The notes below the pieces were generated by a model, which saw only the letters and a list, made by a program, of their open reading frames with translations, made no database searches and was not told the origin of the DNA. Of a stretch of DNA of 52,584 nucleotides, positions 9,511 to 18,740 are shown in pieces. Each line of letters begins with the position of its first letter. The stretch's first letter is position 1. Both the position numbers and the translations under genes were made by a program. Source of the DNA: an uncultured Clostridia bacterium (lineage in GTDB: Bacteria > Bacillota > Clostridia > Lachnospirales > Lachnospiraceae); contig CANRWA010000025.1 in assembly GCA_947643415.1 (NCBI GenBank), positions 1 through 52,584 on the forward strand. The letters run 5' to 3'.

Positions 9511-9873
9511 GTGATTATGAATCCTGCTATGCTCCTTTTTGGCCTTATAGATTCAGGCGTGGCATTTTTCCTTGTATACTATATGATCAAAGCTAGGTTT
9601 GGCGGTAATAAAAAAGCCATTGCCCGCATCCTCGCAGCAATTCTTGGAATTCTTGTCTTTACAATATATTTTGCTGTCATCGTATGGTTTAACACAGCCA
9701 CCCGCTCTGTCTCACAGGAAGTAAAGCTTGTTGTTTACCTGGCGCCATTCGTGTTATCCGCCCTGATGATCGCATTGGTTCTTCTGTCCCAGCCGCCGAA
9801 AGAAAAGAAAAATGGGGAGACAGAGGAGGAAACAGAGGAAAATCTGGAAGAGAAGGCCGAAGAGGCGGTATAA
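9511..9873 (+). CDS. Small integral membrane protein, unknown function
   Basis: About 120 residues with three predicted membrane helices (roughly residues 5-25, 38-60 and 72-95) and a highly acidic Glu-rich tail of about 25 residues. I recognise no family. The Shine-Dalgarno AGAGGTG (9498-9504) fits a GTG at 9511 or an ATG at 9517; a more upstream GTG at 9502 lies inside the binding site and is unlikely. It has its own promoter after the HD-GYP gene. Confidence 0.6.
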   Translation: MIMNPAMLLFGLIDSGVAFFLVYYMIKARFGGNKKAIARILAAILGILVFTIYFAVIVWFNTATRSVSQEVKLVVYLAPFVLSALMIALVLLSQPPKEKKNGETEEETEENLEEKAEEAV

Positions 9874-9877
9874 AAAA

Positions 9878-9942
9878 GGGCTGTCTGAAAACCGCAGCCC
9901 TCCAAGAATCGCAAAGCGAATAAATTCGCTATGGCGATTCTT
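9878..9942. repeat. Tandem hairpins, probable dispersed repeat or terminator
   Basis: GGGCTG (9878-9883) pairs with CAGCCC (9895-9900). Immediately after, AAGAATCGC (9904-9912) pairs with GCGATTCTT (9934-9942), with AGCGAA and TTCGCT pairing inside it. The nested palindrome looks like a small mobile or dispersed repeat element rather than a plain terminator, since no T-run follows on the plus strand. Confidence 0.5.
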
Positions 9943-9973
9943 GCTCCGCACATGGCGAACTTTCCTATAAGAC

Positions 9974-10012
9974 AAAAAAGGGCAGTGCACGTTCTCACAT
10001 ACACTGCTCTTT
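9974..10012 (-). terminator. Intrinsic terminator of the Ig-like protein gene
   Basis: On the minus strand, an 11-base stem (AAAGAGCAGTG with CACTGCCCTTT, one mismatch) is followed by a T-run. It starts about ten bases after the stop codon of the gene ending at 10021. Confidence 0.75.
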
Positions 10013-10020
10013 CCTTTTGA

Positions 10021-10818
10021 TCAAAGATAGCCCCGAAGCGCCCTTTTCTTAATCCTTCCTATATTACATGCCAGAATAATCGCAACCACCTTGTTCTTCT
10101 TATTCAGATAAAAGCGGATACGGTACTTTCCATATGTAACATCTCCATAGGTCTTCACTTTGTTTTTCTTCAGGCCCTTCATCTTCGTAAAGGGATCCTT
10201 TGATGTACATTTCTTCCAGCTTATCTCTCCATAAGCATTCTGGACTTTCGTTTTGGAAGCATCAATCTTTATCTTTCGGTAGGTAGATTTCTTCTTTCCT
10301 CCACCCTTCCACTGACCGGCCCATGCATACCCTTTGCTATAGCCTTTGCGCTTGCAATAGCTGACGAAATTCTCACCGTTGAACTTTCCAAAATCTTTCT
10401 TTCCCATCTTGTCAACGATCGTGACATTACACTGACGTATGACTCCATCCACACTTGCCTGAATTACAGTCTTACCCTTCTTAACTCCCTTTACTACTCC
10501 TGTCTCACTGACAGTGGCTACCAGGGGATTCTGGCTCGTCCATGTCACCGGGCTCTGTGTACCACTAATGCTCAGTGTCACTTTCTTTCCAGCCATAAAG
10601 ATGCCCTTTGTTCTATTAATCTTGATATTTGCTGGGTCTACTGGTGTAGGCGACGGATCGGGTGTCACTGCTGATCCAGATGTTGTCATACCGGGAAGTT
10701 CTGGCTGTGTCTCCGCTTTAACCTGCCTGCCAGAAACCACCGGACAGATGCCAAAGGCCAGCGCTGCGCACAGTACCAGACTGAGAACCTTTTTACTTCC
10801 AGTTCTGTACATATTCAT
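10021..10818 (-). CDS. Secreted protein with one BIG2-type Ig-like domain
   Basis: This 265-residue protein has a typical signal peptide (basic start, hydrophobic core at about 10-25, cleavage near VKAET) and a Thr/Pro/Ser linker (TPDPSPTPVDP). A bacterial Ig-like BIG2 domain follows at about residues 64-136 (VTWTSQNPLVATVSETGVVKGVKKGKTVIQASVDG). The remaining ~125 residues are very rich in Lys and aromatic residues and I do not recognise them. It is probably a cell-surface or extracellular protein that binds wall polymer or carbohydrate. GGAG stands four bases before the ATG at 10818. It is monocistronic, with its own terminator. Confidence 0.75.
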   Translation of the reverse strand: MNMYRTGSKKVLSLVLCAALAFGICPVVSGRQVKAETQPELPGMTTSGSAVTPDPSPTPVDPANIKINRTKGIFMAGKKVTLSISGTQSPVTWTSQNPLVATVSETGVVKGVKKGKTVIQASVDGVIRQCNVTIVDKMGKKDFGKFNGENFVSYCKRKGYSKGYAWAGQWKGGGKKKSTYRKIKIDASKTKVQNAYGEISWKKCTSKDPFTKMKGLKKNKVKTYGDVTYGKYRIRFYLNKKNKVVAIILACNIGRIKKRALRGYL

Positions 10819-10919
10819 CTCGCTCCTTCCTATTGTTAAAATCCACTATCATGATTCTATACCATACGAACAATTTTGTCCAGCGAAACTTTCTTTCCCT
10901 ATATTACTATCCACAGCTC

Positions 10920-12773
10920 CTAAGCAAGTTCCACTGCCCCTGTATACAACTGGTAATATCTCCCTTTCTTCTCCAGTAGTTCTTTATGCGTTCCCCGCTC
11001 AATGATCTCCCCCTGTTCCAGGACCATAATGCAGTCAGCATTGCGCACAGTAGACAAACGGTGGGCAATCACAAATGTAGTACGGTCTTTCATCAGCCGC
11101 TCCATACCATGGTCTATATGCATCTCTGTACGGGTATCCACAGAACTCGTGGCCTCATCCAGCACGAGGATCGGTGCCACAGAGATGGCAGCCCTGGCAA
11201 TATTTAACAACTGTCTCTGCCCCTGGCTCAGATTCGTCCCATCTCCCTCCAATATTGTGTCATACCCATTCTCCAATCTCATGATAAACGAATGGGCACT
11301 GGCTGTCCTGGCTGCCTGTTCGACTTCCTCATCCGTGGCATCCGGCCTTCCATACCGGATATTTTCCCTGACCGTCCCACTGAACAGGTGGGTATCCTGT
11401 AATACCATTGCTATGTTGCTGCGCAGGCTCTCTCTCTTATATTGTTTCAGGTCAACACCGTCAATTTTGATGGTTCCCTCTTCGATATCATAAAAACGGT
11501 TCAAAAGATTTGTAATTGTGGTCTTTCCCGCTCCCGTAGAGCCGACAAATGCCACCTTCTGCCCAGCATGGGCATATAAATTGATGTCTTTCAGAATGAC
11601 CTTATCCGGATTGTAACCAAAGGTCACATGCTCCATAACAACTTCACCTTTCACATCCTTCATCTCTACGGCGTCTGACGGATCTTCCGCTTCTGGTTCC
11701 ATATCCATAACAGTAAATACCCTCTCAGCGCCAGCAAGGGCAGAGAAAATCGTATTGACCTGCATGGAGAGCTCATTAATGGGACGGCTGAACTGTCTGG
11801 AATAGTTCACAAAGATTGTCAGTCCGCCCACTGTCAGTGCCCCATCCAGAACAAAAAGTGCACCAATGGCTGCTGTCAGGCCATAGCAGACCTGACCAAT
11901 ATTTCCCATAACGGGCCCCATGATACCGCCAAAGAACTGAGCTTTAATCTGTTTCTCCCTCAGATCATCATTCAGATCCGTAAATTCATCCACGACTTTG
12001 TCTTCATGACAGAACACCTTCACCACTTTCTGTCCTGTCACAGTTTCCTCAATATATCCATTCAGTGCACCAAGTGCATTCTGCTGTTCCCTATAATAAA
12101 CAGAACTCCTTTTTGCAATACTGCCGCCTGCTTTCACCATAACCGGCACCAGAACAATCGTGATCAGTGTGAGCCATACATTCTGGACCAGCATAATAGC
12201 AAGCGTGCCTACAATACTGATGATTCCGGATACAAGCTGCGTTACCGTATTATTCAGAAGTTCCCCAATAACATCAACATCATTGGTGAAACGGCTCATA
12301 ATATCCCCCACACTATTTGTATCAAAATAACGCACAGGCATATCCTGCAGATGGTCAAACAGATCCTTCCTGATGCGGATCAATGCCCTTTGGGATACAC
12401 CAATCATGATTCTCTGCTGCAGATAGTTAGAAATGATCCCTGCGCCATATACTGCCAGCATCACAAGGATACTATACATTAAATGCGATGTAGCAGATAG
12501 GATCAATGTAAACTTCTCTCCCCCCGCCTGTGTTTCTGCGATCGCACCGGCTGATCTGGTCAGATCATCAATGATCGGCTTGAGCAGGTAGGATCCTGCC
12601 AGCATCGTAGCACTGCTGATAACCACACACAGCATTGCCGCCGTAACCCGCCACATATCCGGTCTCATATATGACAACAATCTTCCTACGGCAGCTCCTG
12701 CATTTTTTGGCTTCCCGCTTCTCATAGCTCCTGGTCCATGTCCCGGACCCGGACCGCCTGGTCTCCTACTCAT
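10920..12773 (-). CDS. ABC exporter, permease-ATPase half (canonical partner)
   Basis: This 617-residue half-transporter has a six-helix type IV exporter membrane domain (about 25-345) and an ATPase domain with Walker A GSTGAGKTT, signature LSQGQRQ and Walker B ILVLDEATSSVD with the catalytic Glu. The N-terminus is Gly-, Pro- and Arg-rich. Its start overlaps the stop of the other half-transporter (12770-12773), so the two are co-translated and most likely form a heterodimer. Related pairs export drugs, lipids or peptides. Control by the MarR protein at the head of the operon points to drug or toxicant efflux, but the substrate is not visible. Confidence 0.92.
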   Translation of the reverse strand: MSRRPGGPGPGHGPGAMRSGKPKNAGAAVGRLLSYMRPDMWRVTAAMLCVVISSATMLAGSYLLKPIIDDLTRSAGAIAETQAGGEKFTLILSATSHLMYSILVMLAVYGAGIISNYLQQRIMIGVSQRALIRIRKDLFDHLQDMPVRYFDTNSVGDIMSRFTNDVDVIGELLNNTVTQLVSGIISIVGTLAIMLVQNVWLTLITIVLVPVMVKAGGSIAKRSSVYYREQQNALGALNGYIEETVTGQKVVKVFCHEDKVVDEFTDLNDDLREKQIKAQFFGGIMGPVMGNIGQVCYGLTAAIGALFVLDGALTVGGLTIFVNYSRQFSRPINELSMQVNTIFSALAGAERVFTVMDMEPEAEDPSDAVEMKDVKGEVVMEHVTFGYNPDKVILKDINLYAHAGQKVAFVGSTGAGKTTITNLLNRFYDIEEGTIKIDGVDLKQYKRESLRSNIAMVLQDTHLFSGTVRENIRYGRPDATDEEVEQAARTASAHSFIMRLENGYDTILEGDGTNLSQGQRQLLNIARAAISVAPILVLDEATSSVDTRTEMHIDHGMERLMKDRTTFVIAHRLSTVRNADCIMVLEQGEIIERGTHKELLEKKGRYYQLYTGAVELA

Positions 12774-14524
12774 CCTGCCACCTCCTCTTTGTCTTTCTGA
12801 GAATAATATATTTCCTGATAAGGCTCACAATTCCTCATTAACTCTTCATGTGTGCCCTGACCGACGATATGTCCTTCTTCCATGACCAGAATCCTGTCTG
12901 CAGACTCTACCGATGTAATACGCTGTGCGATGATCAATTTCGTCGTATCCTTCAGGGAAGTCTGGAAACTCTGCCGGATCTTTGCCTCAGTTGCAGTATC
13001 TACTGCGCTTGTGCTGTCATCCAGAATCAATATCTTCGGTTTTTTCAGCAGCGCCCTGGCAATACACAGCCGCTGTTTCTGTCCGCCAGAGACATTGACT
13101 CCTCCCTGGCCAAGTTCTGTATCATAGCCATCCGTAAAATCCTTTACAAACAGATCTGCCTGTGCAGCATCCGCCATGGCATATACTTCTTCGTCCGTGG
13201 CATTTTCATCACCCCATCGCAGATTATCCATTATCGTACCAGAAAACAGTGTGTTCTTCTGGAGAACCATCGCCACGCCATTCCGAAGATTTTCCAGCGA
13301 ATAATCTTTTACATTCACACCATCCACCAGTACCTCCCCCTCATCACAGTCATACAGACGCGGAATCAACTGCACCAGAGAACTTTTACCTGACCCTGTT
13401 GAGCCTATGATACCGATAACCTCACCTGGGTTTGCCACAAAATTGATGTCCTGCAGAACATTATTTTTATGTTTTTTGTAATAACGGAATCCGACATTCC
13501 TGAATTCAATCCTTCCGCTGGTTACCTCTCTTTCTTTATCCATCGCCTCATCATCATTGAGATCGATCTCTGTATCCAGCACGGCAGTGATCCTTCGGGA
13601 AGAAGCGATAGCACGGGATCCCTGAATAAAGATCATGGAAACCATCATAAGGGACATGAGGATCTGGACTACATATGTAGTAAACGCTGTCAGATCACCT
13701 ACAGGCATATCTCCTACGAGGATTTGATTCCCGCCAAACCATACTACAGCAATAGTCGTGACATTCATCGCCAATGTCATTACTGGAATTGTCGCAATTA
13801 CAATCTTCATGGCATGGAGTGTTTTATCTTTTAACTCATTGTTCGCACTGTCAAAAGTCTCCTTCTCGAAATCATCCCGGACAAATGATTTCACAACACG
13901 CTGGTTTGTTATATTTTCCTGAATTCTTGAATTCAGGGCATCAATCTTCTTCTGCATTACATCAAAACGTGGAAATGCGGTTTTCATGATTAGTACCAGC
14001 ACCAGGATGAGAAGTGGAATCACAACGCAGAATACCAATGCCAGTTTCGCATTGAGCAAAAATGCCATGATCATCCCGCCAATGAGCATGCCTGGTGCAC
14101 GCAGCATCATGCGCAGCGCCATTGCCACCACATTCTGTATGTTGGTAATATCATTAGTGAGGCGGGTCACCAGTGAACCAGTAGAAAACTTTTCAATATT
14201 GGCAAAGGAAAATTTCTGTACCTTCGCAAATACATCATGACGCAGGTCAGCGGCAAAATTTACCGAAGCCTTAATGGCAAAATAAGCGCCCAGCACCCCT
14301 CCAGCCATCATGATAAACGCAGCGGAAATCATCGCCACGCCGACCAGTATGATAAATCCTGTCCCTCTCGCCTCAACGCCTTCTTCTGCCCCACATCCAA
14401 TATTGATGATGACCGACATTAACTTGGGCAGGATAACTTCGCCCAGAACTTCCACGATCATAAAGACCGGGCCAAGAATAAACGCTGATAAATATGGCTT
14501 TATATATTTTTTGTATTGTCCCAT
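12770..14524 (-). CDS. ABC exporter, permease-ATPase half (degenerate-site partner)
   Basis: This 584-residue half-transporter has a membrane domain (about 10-310) and an ATPase domain with Walker A GSTGSGKSS, signature VSGGQKQR and Walker B ILILDDSTSAVD. The catalytic Glu after Walker B is Asp here, the mark of the non-canonical site in heterodimeric exporters of the TM287/TM288 kind; the partner at 10920-12773 has the Glu. Its start lies inside the end of marR (25-base overlap), with GGAGG six bases before the ATG. The operon order is marR, this gene, then its partner. Confidence 0.92.
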   Translation of the reverse strand: MGQYKKYIKPYLSAFILGPVFMIVEVLGEVILPKLMSVIINIGCGAEEGVEARGTGFIILVGVAMISAAFIMMAGGVLGAYFAIKASVNFAADLRHDVFAKVQKFSFANIEKFSTGSLVTRLTNDITNIQNVVAMALRMMLRAPGMLIGGMIMAFLLNAKLALVFCVVIPLLILVLVLIMKTAFPRFDVMQKKIDALNSRIQENITNQRVVKSFVRDDFEKETFDSANNELKDKTLHAMKIVIATIPVMTLAMNVTTIAVVWFGGNQILVGDMPVGDLTAFTTYVVQILMSLMMVSMIFIQGSRAIASSRRITAVLDTEIDLNDDEAMDKEREVTSGRIEFRNVGFRYYKKHKNNVLQDINFVANPGEVIGIIGSTGSGKSSLVQLIPRLYDCDEGEVLVDGVNVKDYSLENLRNGVAMVLQKNTLFSGTIMDNLRWGDENATDEEVYAMADAAQADLFVKDFTDGYDTELGQGGVNVSGGQKQRLCIARALLKKPKILILDDSTSAVDTATEAKIRQSFQTSLKDTTKLIIAQRITSVESADRILVMEEGHIVGQGTHEELMRNCEPYQEIYYSQKDKEEVAG

Positions 14525-15000
14525 CTCTTGCCTCCTTTACTTTGTCTCTCCGCCATCCCATGCATATTTTCATAAATACGTTCAAGAAAGCGGCTGAAAT
14601 GCATTCTTTCCTCCCTGGTAAACCCCTGATACATCTGCTGGTCCAGCATATCAAAAAAATCTCTGCTTTCCTCCACCACCCTCTGTCCTTTCTCTGTCAG
14701 TTCCACAAAATTGACACGGTTGTCTTCCTGTCCCATACGTTTTTCAATAAGTCCTGACTTTTCCAGTGATTTCAATGATACAGCAATGGTTGCCGGAGAA
14801 ACCTCAAGCATCCGCGCCAGCTCCACCTGCGACCGCAGCTCATTGCACGCCAGTGTCATCAAAAGCCGGTGCTGTGCCCGGTGTATCCCTGTTCCCTCCA
14901 AATTATTTTCCAGCATTCTCTTATGCATCTGATTGGTCAGGATCATGCGTCGGGTCACTTCCCGTGGTTCATATTCATCTGCAGATTCTCTTCGCTTCAC
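14500..15000 (-). CDS. MarR family transcriptional regulator
   Basis: This 166-residue winged-helix regulator has its DNA-recognition region at about residues 55-90 (SQVELARMLEVSPATIAVSLKSL) followed by the wing (MGQEDNRVNFVELTEKG). MarR proteins usually repress their own operon and release DNA on ligand binding. It heads the exporter operon and overlaps the first ABC gene by 25 bases. The start is GTG at 15000, with GAGGAAGGTG about seven bases before it. The strong promoter upstream carries an imperfect dyad, which fits autorepression. Confidence 0.9.
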   Translation of the reverse strand: MKRRESADEYEPREVTRRMILTNQMHKRMLENNLEGTGIHRAQHRLLMTLACNELRSQVELARMLEVSPATIAVSLKSLEKSGLIEKRMGQEDNRVNFVELTEKGQRVVEESRDFFDMLDQQMYQGFTREERMHFSRFLERIYENMHGMAERQSKGGKRWDNTKNI

Positions 15001-15023
15001 ATTATTACACCTTCCTCTTCAGA

Positions 15024-15080
15024 TAATTAGCTTCTAAATGATTAGCAAGTTAATTATATTCCACTGGCATAAAATGTCAA
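15024..15080 (-). promoter_or_regulatory. marR-exporter promoter with candidate MarR operator
   Basis: On the minus strand TTGACA (15075-15080) and TATAAT (15053-15058) are separated by 16 bp. An imperfect dyad of 10-bp arms (15024-15033 and 15047-15056, one mismatch) begins inside the -10 and covers the transcription start. A repressor bound there would block initiation. Confidence 0.7.
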
Positions 15081-15146
15081 GTATAAATTCACCCTTTTCA
15101 CAAAATATTCATATATTATAAATAATCTATTTTCTCCGAGGTAATT

Positions 15147-16379
15147 ATGGAATATGGAAATTTAAATATCAACGTTGTATCAGAAAATACAAGCCGCCCT
15201 GTAGAGGGCGCCACGATACGTATCACAGGCGAAAATGCACAGGGCCGGACAATCGAAGAAGCCCGGACCAATGCGCAGGGCCAGTTAAATGATATTGAAC
15301 TGGAAGCACCGCCTCTTGAATACTCTATGAACCCCAGCGCAGATAAACCTTATTCTGAATACACCATTTACATCAGTGCACCCGGCTTTGAGACAACAGA
15401 AGTGAGTGGTGCTGAAATTTTCTCTGGTGAAACAGCGATCCAAGATATCAGCCTCATCCCTGCAGATACGGCAGAACCTGACAGCGCCGAACTATTTGTG
15501 ATCCCAGATCACACGTTATGGGGTGACTATCCACCAAAGATCCCGGAAAGTGAGATTAAGACAGTAGAAGAAACGGGAGAAATCGTCCTGTCCAGAGTGG
15601 TAATCCCGGAATTTGTCGTTGTTCATGATGGGCCGCCCTCCGATGCAAACGCCAAAAATTATTATGTCAGGTACCGGGATTATATTAAAAATGTGGCAAG
15701 CAGTGAGATCTATTCCACCTGGCCGGAGGCAACGATCCAGGCAAATGTATTGGCAATCCAGTCCTTTACCCTGAACCGGGTGTATACGGAGTGGTACCGA
15801 AACAAAGGCTATGAATTCACCATTACCACCTCTACAGCCTACGACCACAAATGGATTCCAAACCGCAATGTCTTTGAGAGCATCTCTGCTGTGGTAGACG
15901 AGATATTCAGCAACTTCCTCTCACGTCCAGATGTGCAGCAGCCTATCCTCACTCAGTACTGTGACGGCAAAAATGTTTCCTGCCCGAACTGGATGAGCCA
16001 GTGGGGTTCAAAATCACTGGGTGACCAGGGATATACCGCCATCGAAATACTGCGGAATTACTATGGTGATTCTATTTATATCAATGAAACAGAGGAAATA
16101 TCCGGTGTTCCCTCCTCCTATCCGGGAACTCCACTGCGGCAGGGTTCGACAGGCGACAAGGTGAGACAGATGCAGCGGCAGCTCAATGTCATTGCCGGGG
16201 CCTATCCTCTGATACCGAAGATCGCAGAAGATGGAATCTTCGGTCCAAGGACGGAGGAAGCTGTTAAGACATTCCAACGTATTTTCAATCTAACTCAGGA
16301 TGGCATCGTAGGTTTCAGAACCTGGTATAAGATATCACAGATCTATGTGGGGGTCAGCCGGATCGCTGAGCTGGTATAA
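15147..16379 (+). CDS. SpoIID-like protein with carboxypeptidase-regulatory and peptidoglycan-binding domains
   Basis: This 410-residue protein has no signal peptide. Residues 1-110 resemble a carboxypeptidase-regulatory beta-sandwich (ATIRITGENAQGRTIEEA). Residues about 150-315 match the SpoIID/LytB fold, with DYIKNVASSEIYSTWPEATI followed by AIQSFTLNRVY and, near the end, SQWGSKSLGDQGYTAIEIL. Residues about 325-395 are a PG_binding_1 domain (GSTGDKVRQMQRQLN, DGIFGPRTEEAVKTFQ). SpoIID acts as a lytic transglycosylase in engulfment, but the usual catalytic Glu region (SSEI) is shifted, so activity is unsure. It is divergent from marR and stands alone. Confidence 0.75.
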   Translation: MEYGNLNINVVSENTSRPVEGATIRITGENAQGRTIEEARTNAQGQLNDIELEAPPLEYSMNPSADKPYSEYTIYISAPGFETTEVSGAEIFSGETAIQDISLIPADTAEPDSAELFVIPDHTLWGDYPPKIPESEIKTVEETGEIVLSRVVIPEFVVVHDGPPSDANAKNYYVRYRDYIKNVASSEIYSTWPEATIQANVLAIQSFTLNRVYTEWYRNKGYEFTITTSTAYDHKWIPNRNVFESISAVVDEIFSNFLSRPDVQQPILTQYCDGKNVSCPNWMSQWGSKSLGDQGYTAIEILRNYYGDSIYINETEEISGVPSSYPGTPLRQGSTGDKVRQMQRQLNVIAGAYPLIPKIAEDGIFGPRTEEAVKTFQRIFNLTQDGIVGFRTWYKISQIYVGVSRIAELV

Positions 16380-16408
16380 AACTTCTGACTGCGATCATAT
16401 GATTGGTC

Positions 16409-16454
16409 AAAAAAGAACACCGGGAAAAAGATTACTGACATCTTTCCCGGTGTT
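16409..16454 (-). terminator. Terminator of the rhamnose-peptidase operon
   Basis: AACACCGGGAAA (from 16416) pairs with TTTCCCGGTGTT (to 16454). Read on the minus strand it is followed by T-rich sequence (complement of 16409-16414) and sits 15 bases after the M15 peptidase stop. On the plus strand there is no T-run. Confidence 0.8.
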
Positions 16455-16468
16455 GCCCTGACAGAGAA

Positions 16469-17155
16469 TCATCCTGTATATTCAAAGTGCTGGTAATCTT
16501 TTAGTGAGTACCATTCCCCGCCCCATTTGAATCCATATTTCTTAAATATCTTATAAACCTTATCACCCTTCTGGATCATATATTTTTTATACTTTCCCTT
16601 ACATTTATTAACATTGCGGTTTTTATACACATTACCATTGGGAGGATCCACCTTGCCATTTCGGATACATGGATTGATACGTGGGTTGAGGTCAATAGCC
16701 AGTCCCATGCTGTGCATGGACAATTTCGTACTTCCCTCCACTGTGCGGTAATTGAATGCAGATGTATTATTCGCCTCCATAGATCTTGTATCATCGGCAT
16801 CATAGGCATCAATCGGTCTGATCCGCTGTATCGGATACCGGATCTGATAGAGTTCATAGAAGATCTTCGCTATCTTTAATGCGATCTTTTTATTTACGAT
16901 AAGAGTACCTGATCTGGTATTCCCCTTGAAATCATAATATTTTACCTTTACTTCCCGAAGTTCAGAAAAGGAGATCTTCGCCCCTGTTTTAGGATATGAT
17001 TTTCCTTTCATCTGCGATTTCAATTCGGATGACACTTTATTATATACAAATCCCTTTTTATATTTCTTAGCCTGTACCACTGCCGGCTTTCCTGGAAGAC
17101 ATGCTCCGGAAAAGATCAAGAGCGCCGCTAAAGCAACCATCATCCTCCGCCTCAT
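16469..17155 (-). CDS. Exported M15-family peptidase (D-Ala-D-Ala carboxypeptidase type)
   Basis: This 228-residue protein has a signal peptide at about residues 1-29 (cleavage near VVQA). The catalytic half carries the M15 zinc-site pattern: SMHSMGLAIDLNPR (His and Asp ligands) and the C-terminal WGGEW...DYQHFEY (second His). Such enzymes trim the peptide of peptidoglycan. Its ATG overlaps the rfbC stop in an ATGA arrangement, so it is translated with the dTDP-rhamnose genes, which links it to wall-polymer assembly. Confidence 0.85.
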   Translation of the reverse strand: MRRRMMVALAALLIFSGACLPGKPAVVQAKKYKKGFVYNKVSSELKSQMKGKSYPKTGAKISFSELREVKVKYYDFKGNTRSGTLIVNKKIALKIAKIFYELYQIRYPIQRIRPIDAYDADDTRSMEANNTSAFNYRTVEGSTKLSMHSMGLAIDLNPRINPCIRNGKVDPPNGNVYKNRNVNKCKGKYKKYMIQKGDKVYKIFKKYGFKWGGEWYSLKDYQHFEYTG

Positions 17156-17757
17156 TGCACATACTCCTTTATCCCGGACCAGTTCTGGTCTCTCTCATTG
17201 ATCTTCAATGGGGAACCATCTGTCATCTTATATCCATCCGAAGAACCATTGCCCGAATATTCACCACAGATTCCCGGCCACTGGATCCCAATATCCGGAT
17301 CATTCCACGCCAGGCCGCCCTCGTCCCCGGGATGATAGAAATCGGTGCATTTATAACAGAATTCTGCCCAATCACTCAGCACCAGATAGCCGTGGGCAAA
17401 TCCTCCGGGAACCAAAAACTGCTTTCTGTTCTCCTCAGATAATTCAAGCCCAAACCATTTCCCATATGTTTTCGAATCTTTTCGGATATCCACTGCTACA
17501 TCATATACTCTTCCCCTTATAACGCGGACGAGTTTCCCCTGGGGATATTCCTTTTGGAAATGAAGCCCCCTCAGAACCCCTCTGGAAGAGCTGGACTGAT
17601 TATCCTGAACAAACTGATAATCAAATCCGGCCTCTTCCATATCATTTTGATTATATGTCTCCATAAAATAGCCACGGCTGTCTCCATGCAGGGCAGGTTC
17701 GATTACACACAAGCCCTCAATGCCTCCAACATTTTTATCAACCTTTATCTGTCCCAT
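17152..17757 (-). CDS. rfbC: dTDP-4-dehydrorhamnose 3,5-epimerase
   Basis: This 201-residue RmlC-type cupin epimerises dTDP-4-keto-6-deoxyglucose at C3 and C5 on the way to dTDP-L-rhamnose. GVLRGLHFQ contains the catalytic His, and YKCTDFYHPGDEGGLAWNDP is the usual C-terminal pattern. It is the fourth of the rfbA-rfbB-rfbD-rfbC series, 18 bases after rfbD, and its stop overlaps the start of the M15 peptidase. Confidence 0.95.
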   Translation of the reverse strand: MGQIKVDKNVGGIEGLCVIEPALHGDSRGYFMETYNQNDMEEAGFDYQFVQDNQSSSSRGVLRGLHFQKEYPQGKLVRVIRGRVYDVAVDIRKDSKTYGKWFGLELSEENRKQFLVPGGFAHGYLVLSDWAEFCYKCTDFYHPGDEGGLAWNDPDIGIQWPGICGEYSGNGSSDGYKMTDGSPLKINERDQNWSGIKEYVQ

Positions 17758-17775
17758 ACTTTCCTCCGTCTTATT

Positions 17776-18717
17776 CTATATCTCTACCACCTGCAGATAT
17801 CTCCGCAGGGCATCCTGCCAGACAGGCAGGGGGGTAAATCCATTTTTTTCCAGTTTACTTCTGTCCAGCCTAGAATTAAAGGGGCGTTTTGCCTTAGAGA
17901 TCCCATATTCTTCCGTTGTGACAGGCCTGACCAGAAGATGGTCTTCATCATAATCCGTGTATCCTAATGCCGCTGCCTGCCGGAATATCTCCACAGCAAA
18001 ATCATACCAGCTAATATAGCCGCCTTCATTCGTCGCATGGTAATATCCATATTTCTCTGTCTCAACCATATCCACCAGAAGCCTTGCCAGATCATACGTA
18101 TAAGTAGGCGTCCCGATCTGATCATTTACCACAGTTAATTGATCATGGTTTTTTCCCACCTTAAGCATTGTTTTGATAAAATTATTTCCATTTACGCCAA
18201 ATACCCAGGCGATTCGGACGATAAAATACCTGGAAAGATGCTCTGCCACAGCTATCTCTCCTTCCAGCTTTGTCCTGCCATACACATTTAATGGCGCATA
18301 ATCTTTGCAGTCCGGATCCCATGGTGTATCTCCCTGGCCGTCAAAGACATAATCGGTAGAGAGATATAACAACTTGCAGTCTGCCTCTTTACATGCATGG
18401 GCAAGATACTCTGTTCCCCTGCTGTTTATCTCTTCCACTTTTTCCTGTTTGTCCTCATCCTCCGCAAGATCCACTGCAGTCCATGCTGCGCAATGTATCA
18501 CGGCATCTGGCTGAACCCTTTTCACTGTTTGTTCTACAGCTATAGAGTCGGTAATATCCATGGAAAAATAAGGCATTTGGGTCACCGCTGTCCCATCTGG
18601 CAGACCACTGTAGTCTTCTGCCAGATCAGAACCAATTCCCTCATGTCCACGTTTCTCCAGTTCATTCATCACATCATGCCCCAGTTGTCCGCCTACCCCT
18701 GTCACAAGTACTTTCAT
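17776..18717 (-). CDS. rfbD: dTDP-4-dehydrorhamnose reductase
   Basis: This 313-residue RmlD-type SDR reduces dTDP-4-keto-L-rhamnose with NAD(P)H, the last step of dTDP-L-rhamnose synthesis. It has the nucleotide motif TGVGGQLGHDV, STDYVFDG and the YGRTKLEGE catalytic YxxxK. At 313 residues it is slightly longer than many RmlD proteins because of an extra acidic stretch near residue 35. It lies 23 bases downstream of rfbB. Confidence 0.95.
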   Translation of the reverse strand: MKVLVTGVGGQLGHDVMNELEKRGHEGIGSDLAEDYSGLPDGTAVTQMPYFSMDITDSIAVEQTVKRVQPDAVIHCAAWTAVDLAEDEDKQEKVEEINSRGTEYLAHACKEADCKLLYLSTDYVFDGQGDTPWDPDCKDYAPLNVYGRTKLEGEIAVAEHLSRYFIVRIAWVFGVNGNNFIKTMLKVGKNHDQLTVVNDQIGTPTYTYDLARLLVDMVETEKYGYYHATNEGGYISWYDFAVEIFRQAAALGYTDYDEDHLLVRPVTTEEYGISKAKRPFNSRLDRSKLEKNGFTPLPVWQDALRRYLQVVEI

Positions 18718-18740
18718 TTAGGGTGTCTCCTTTCCTGTGA

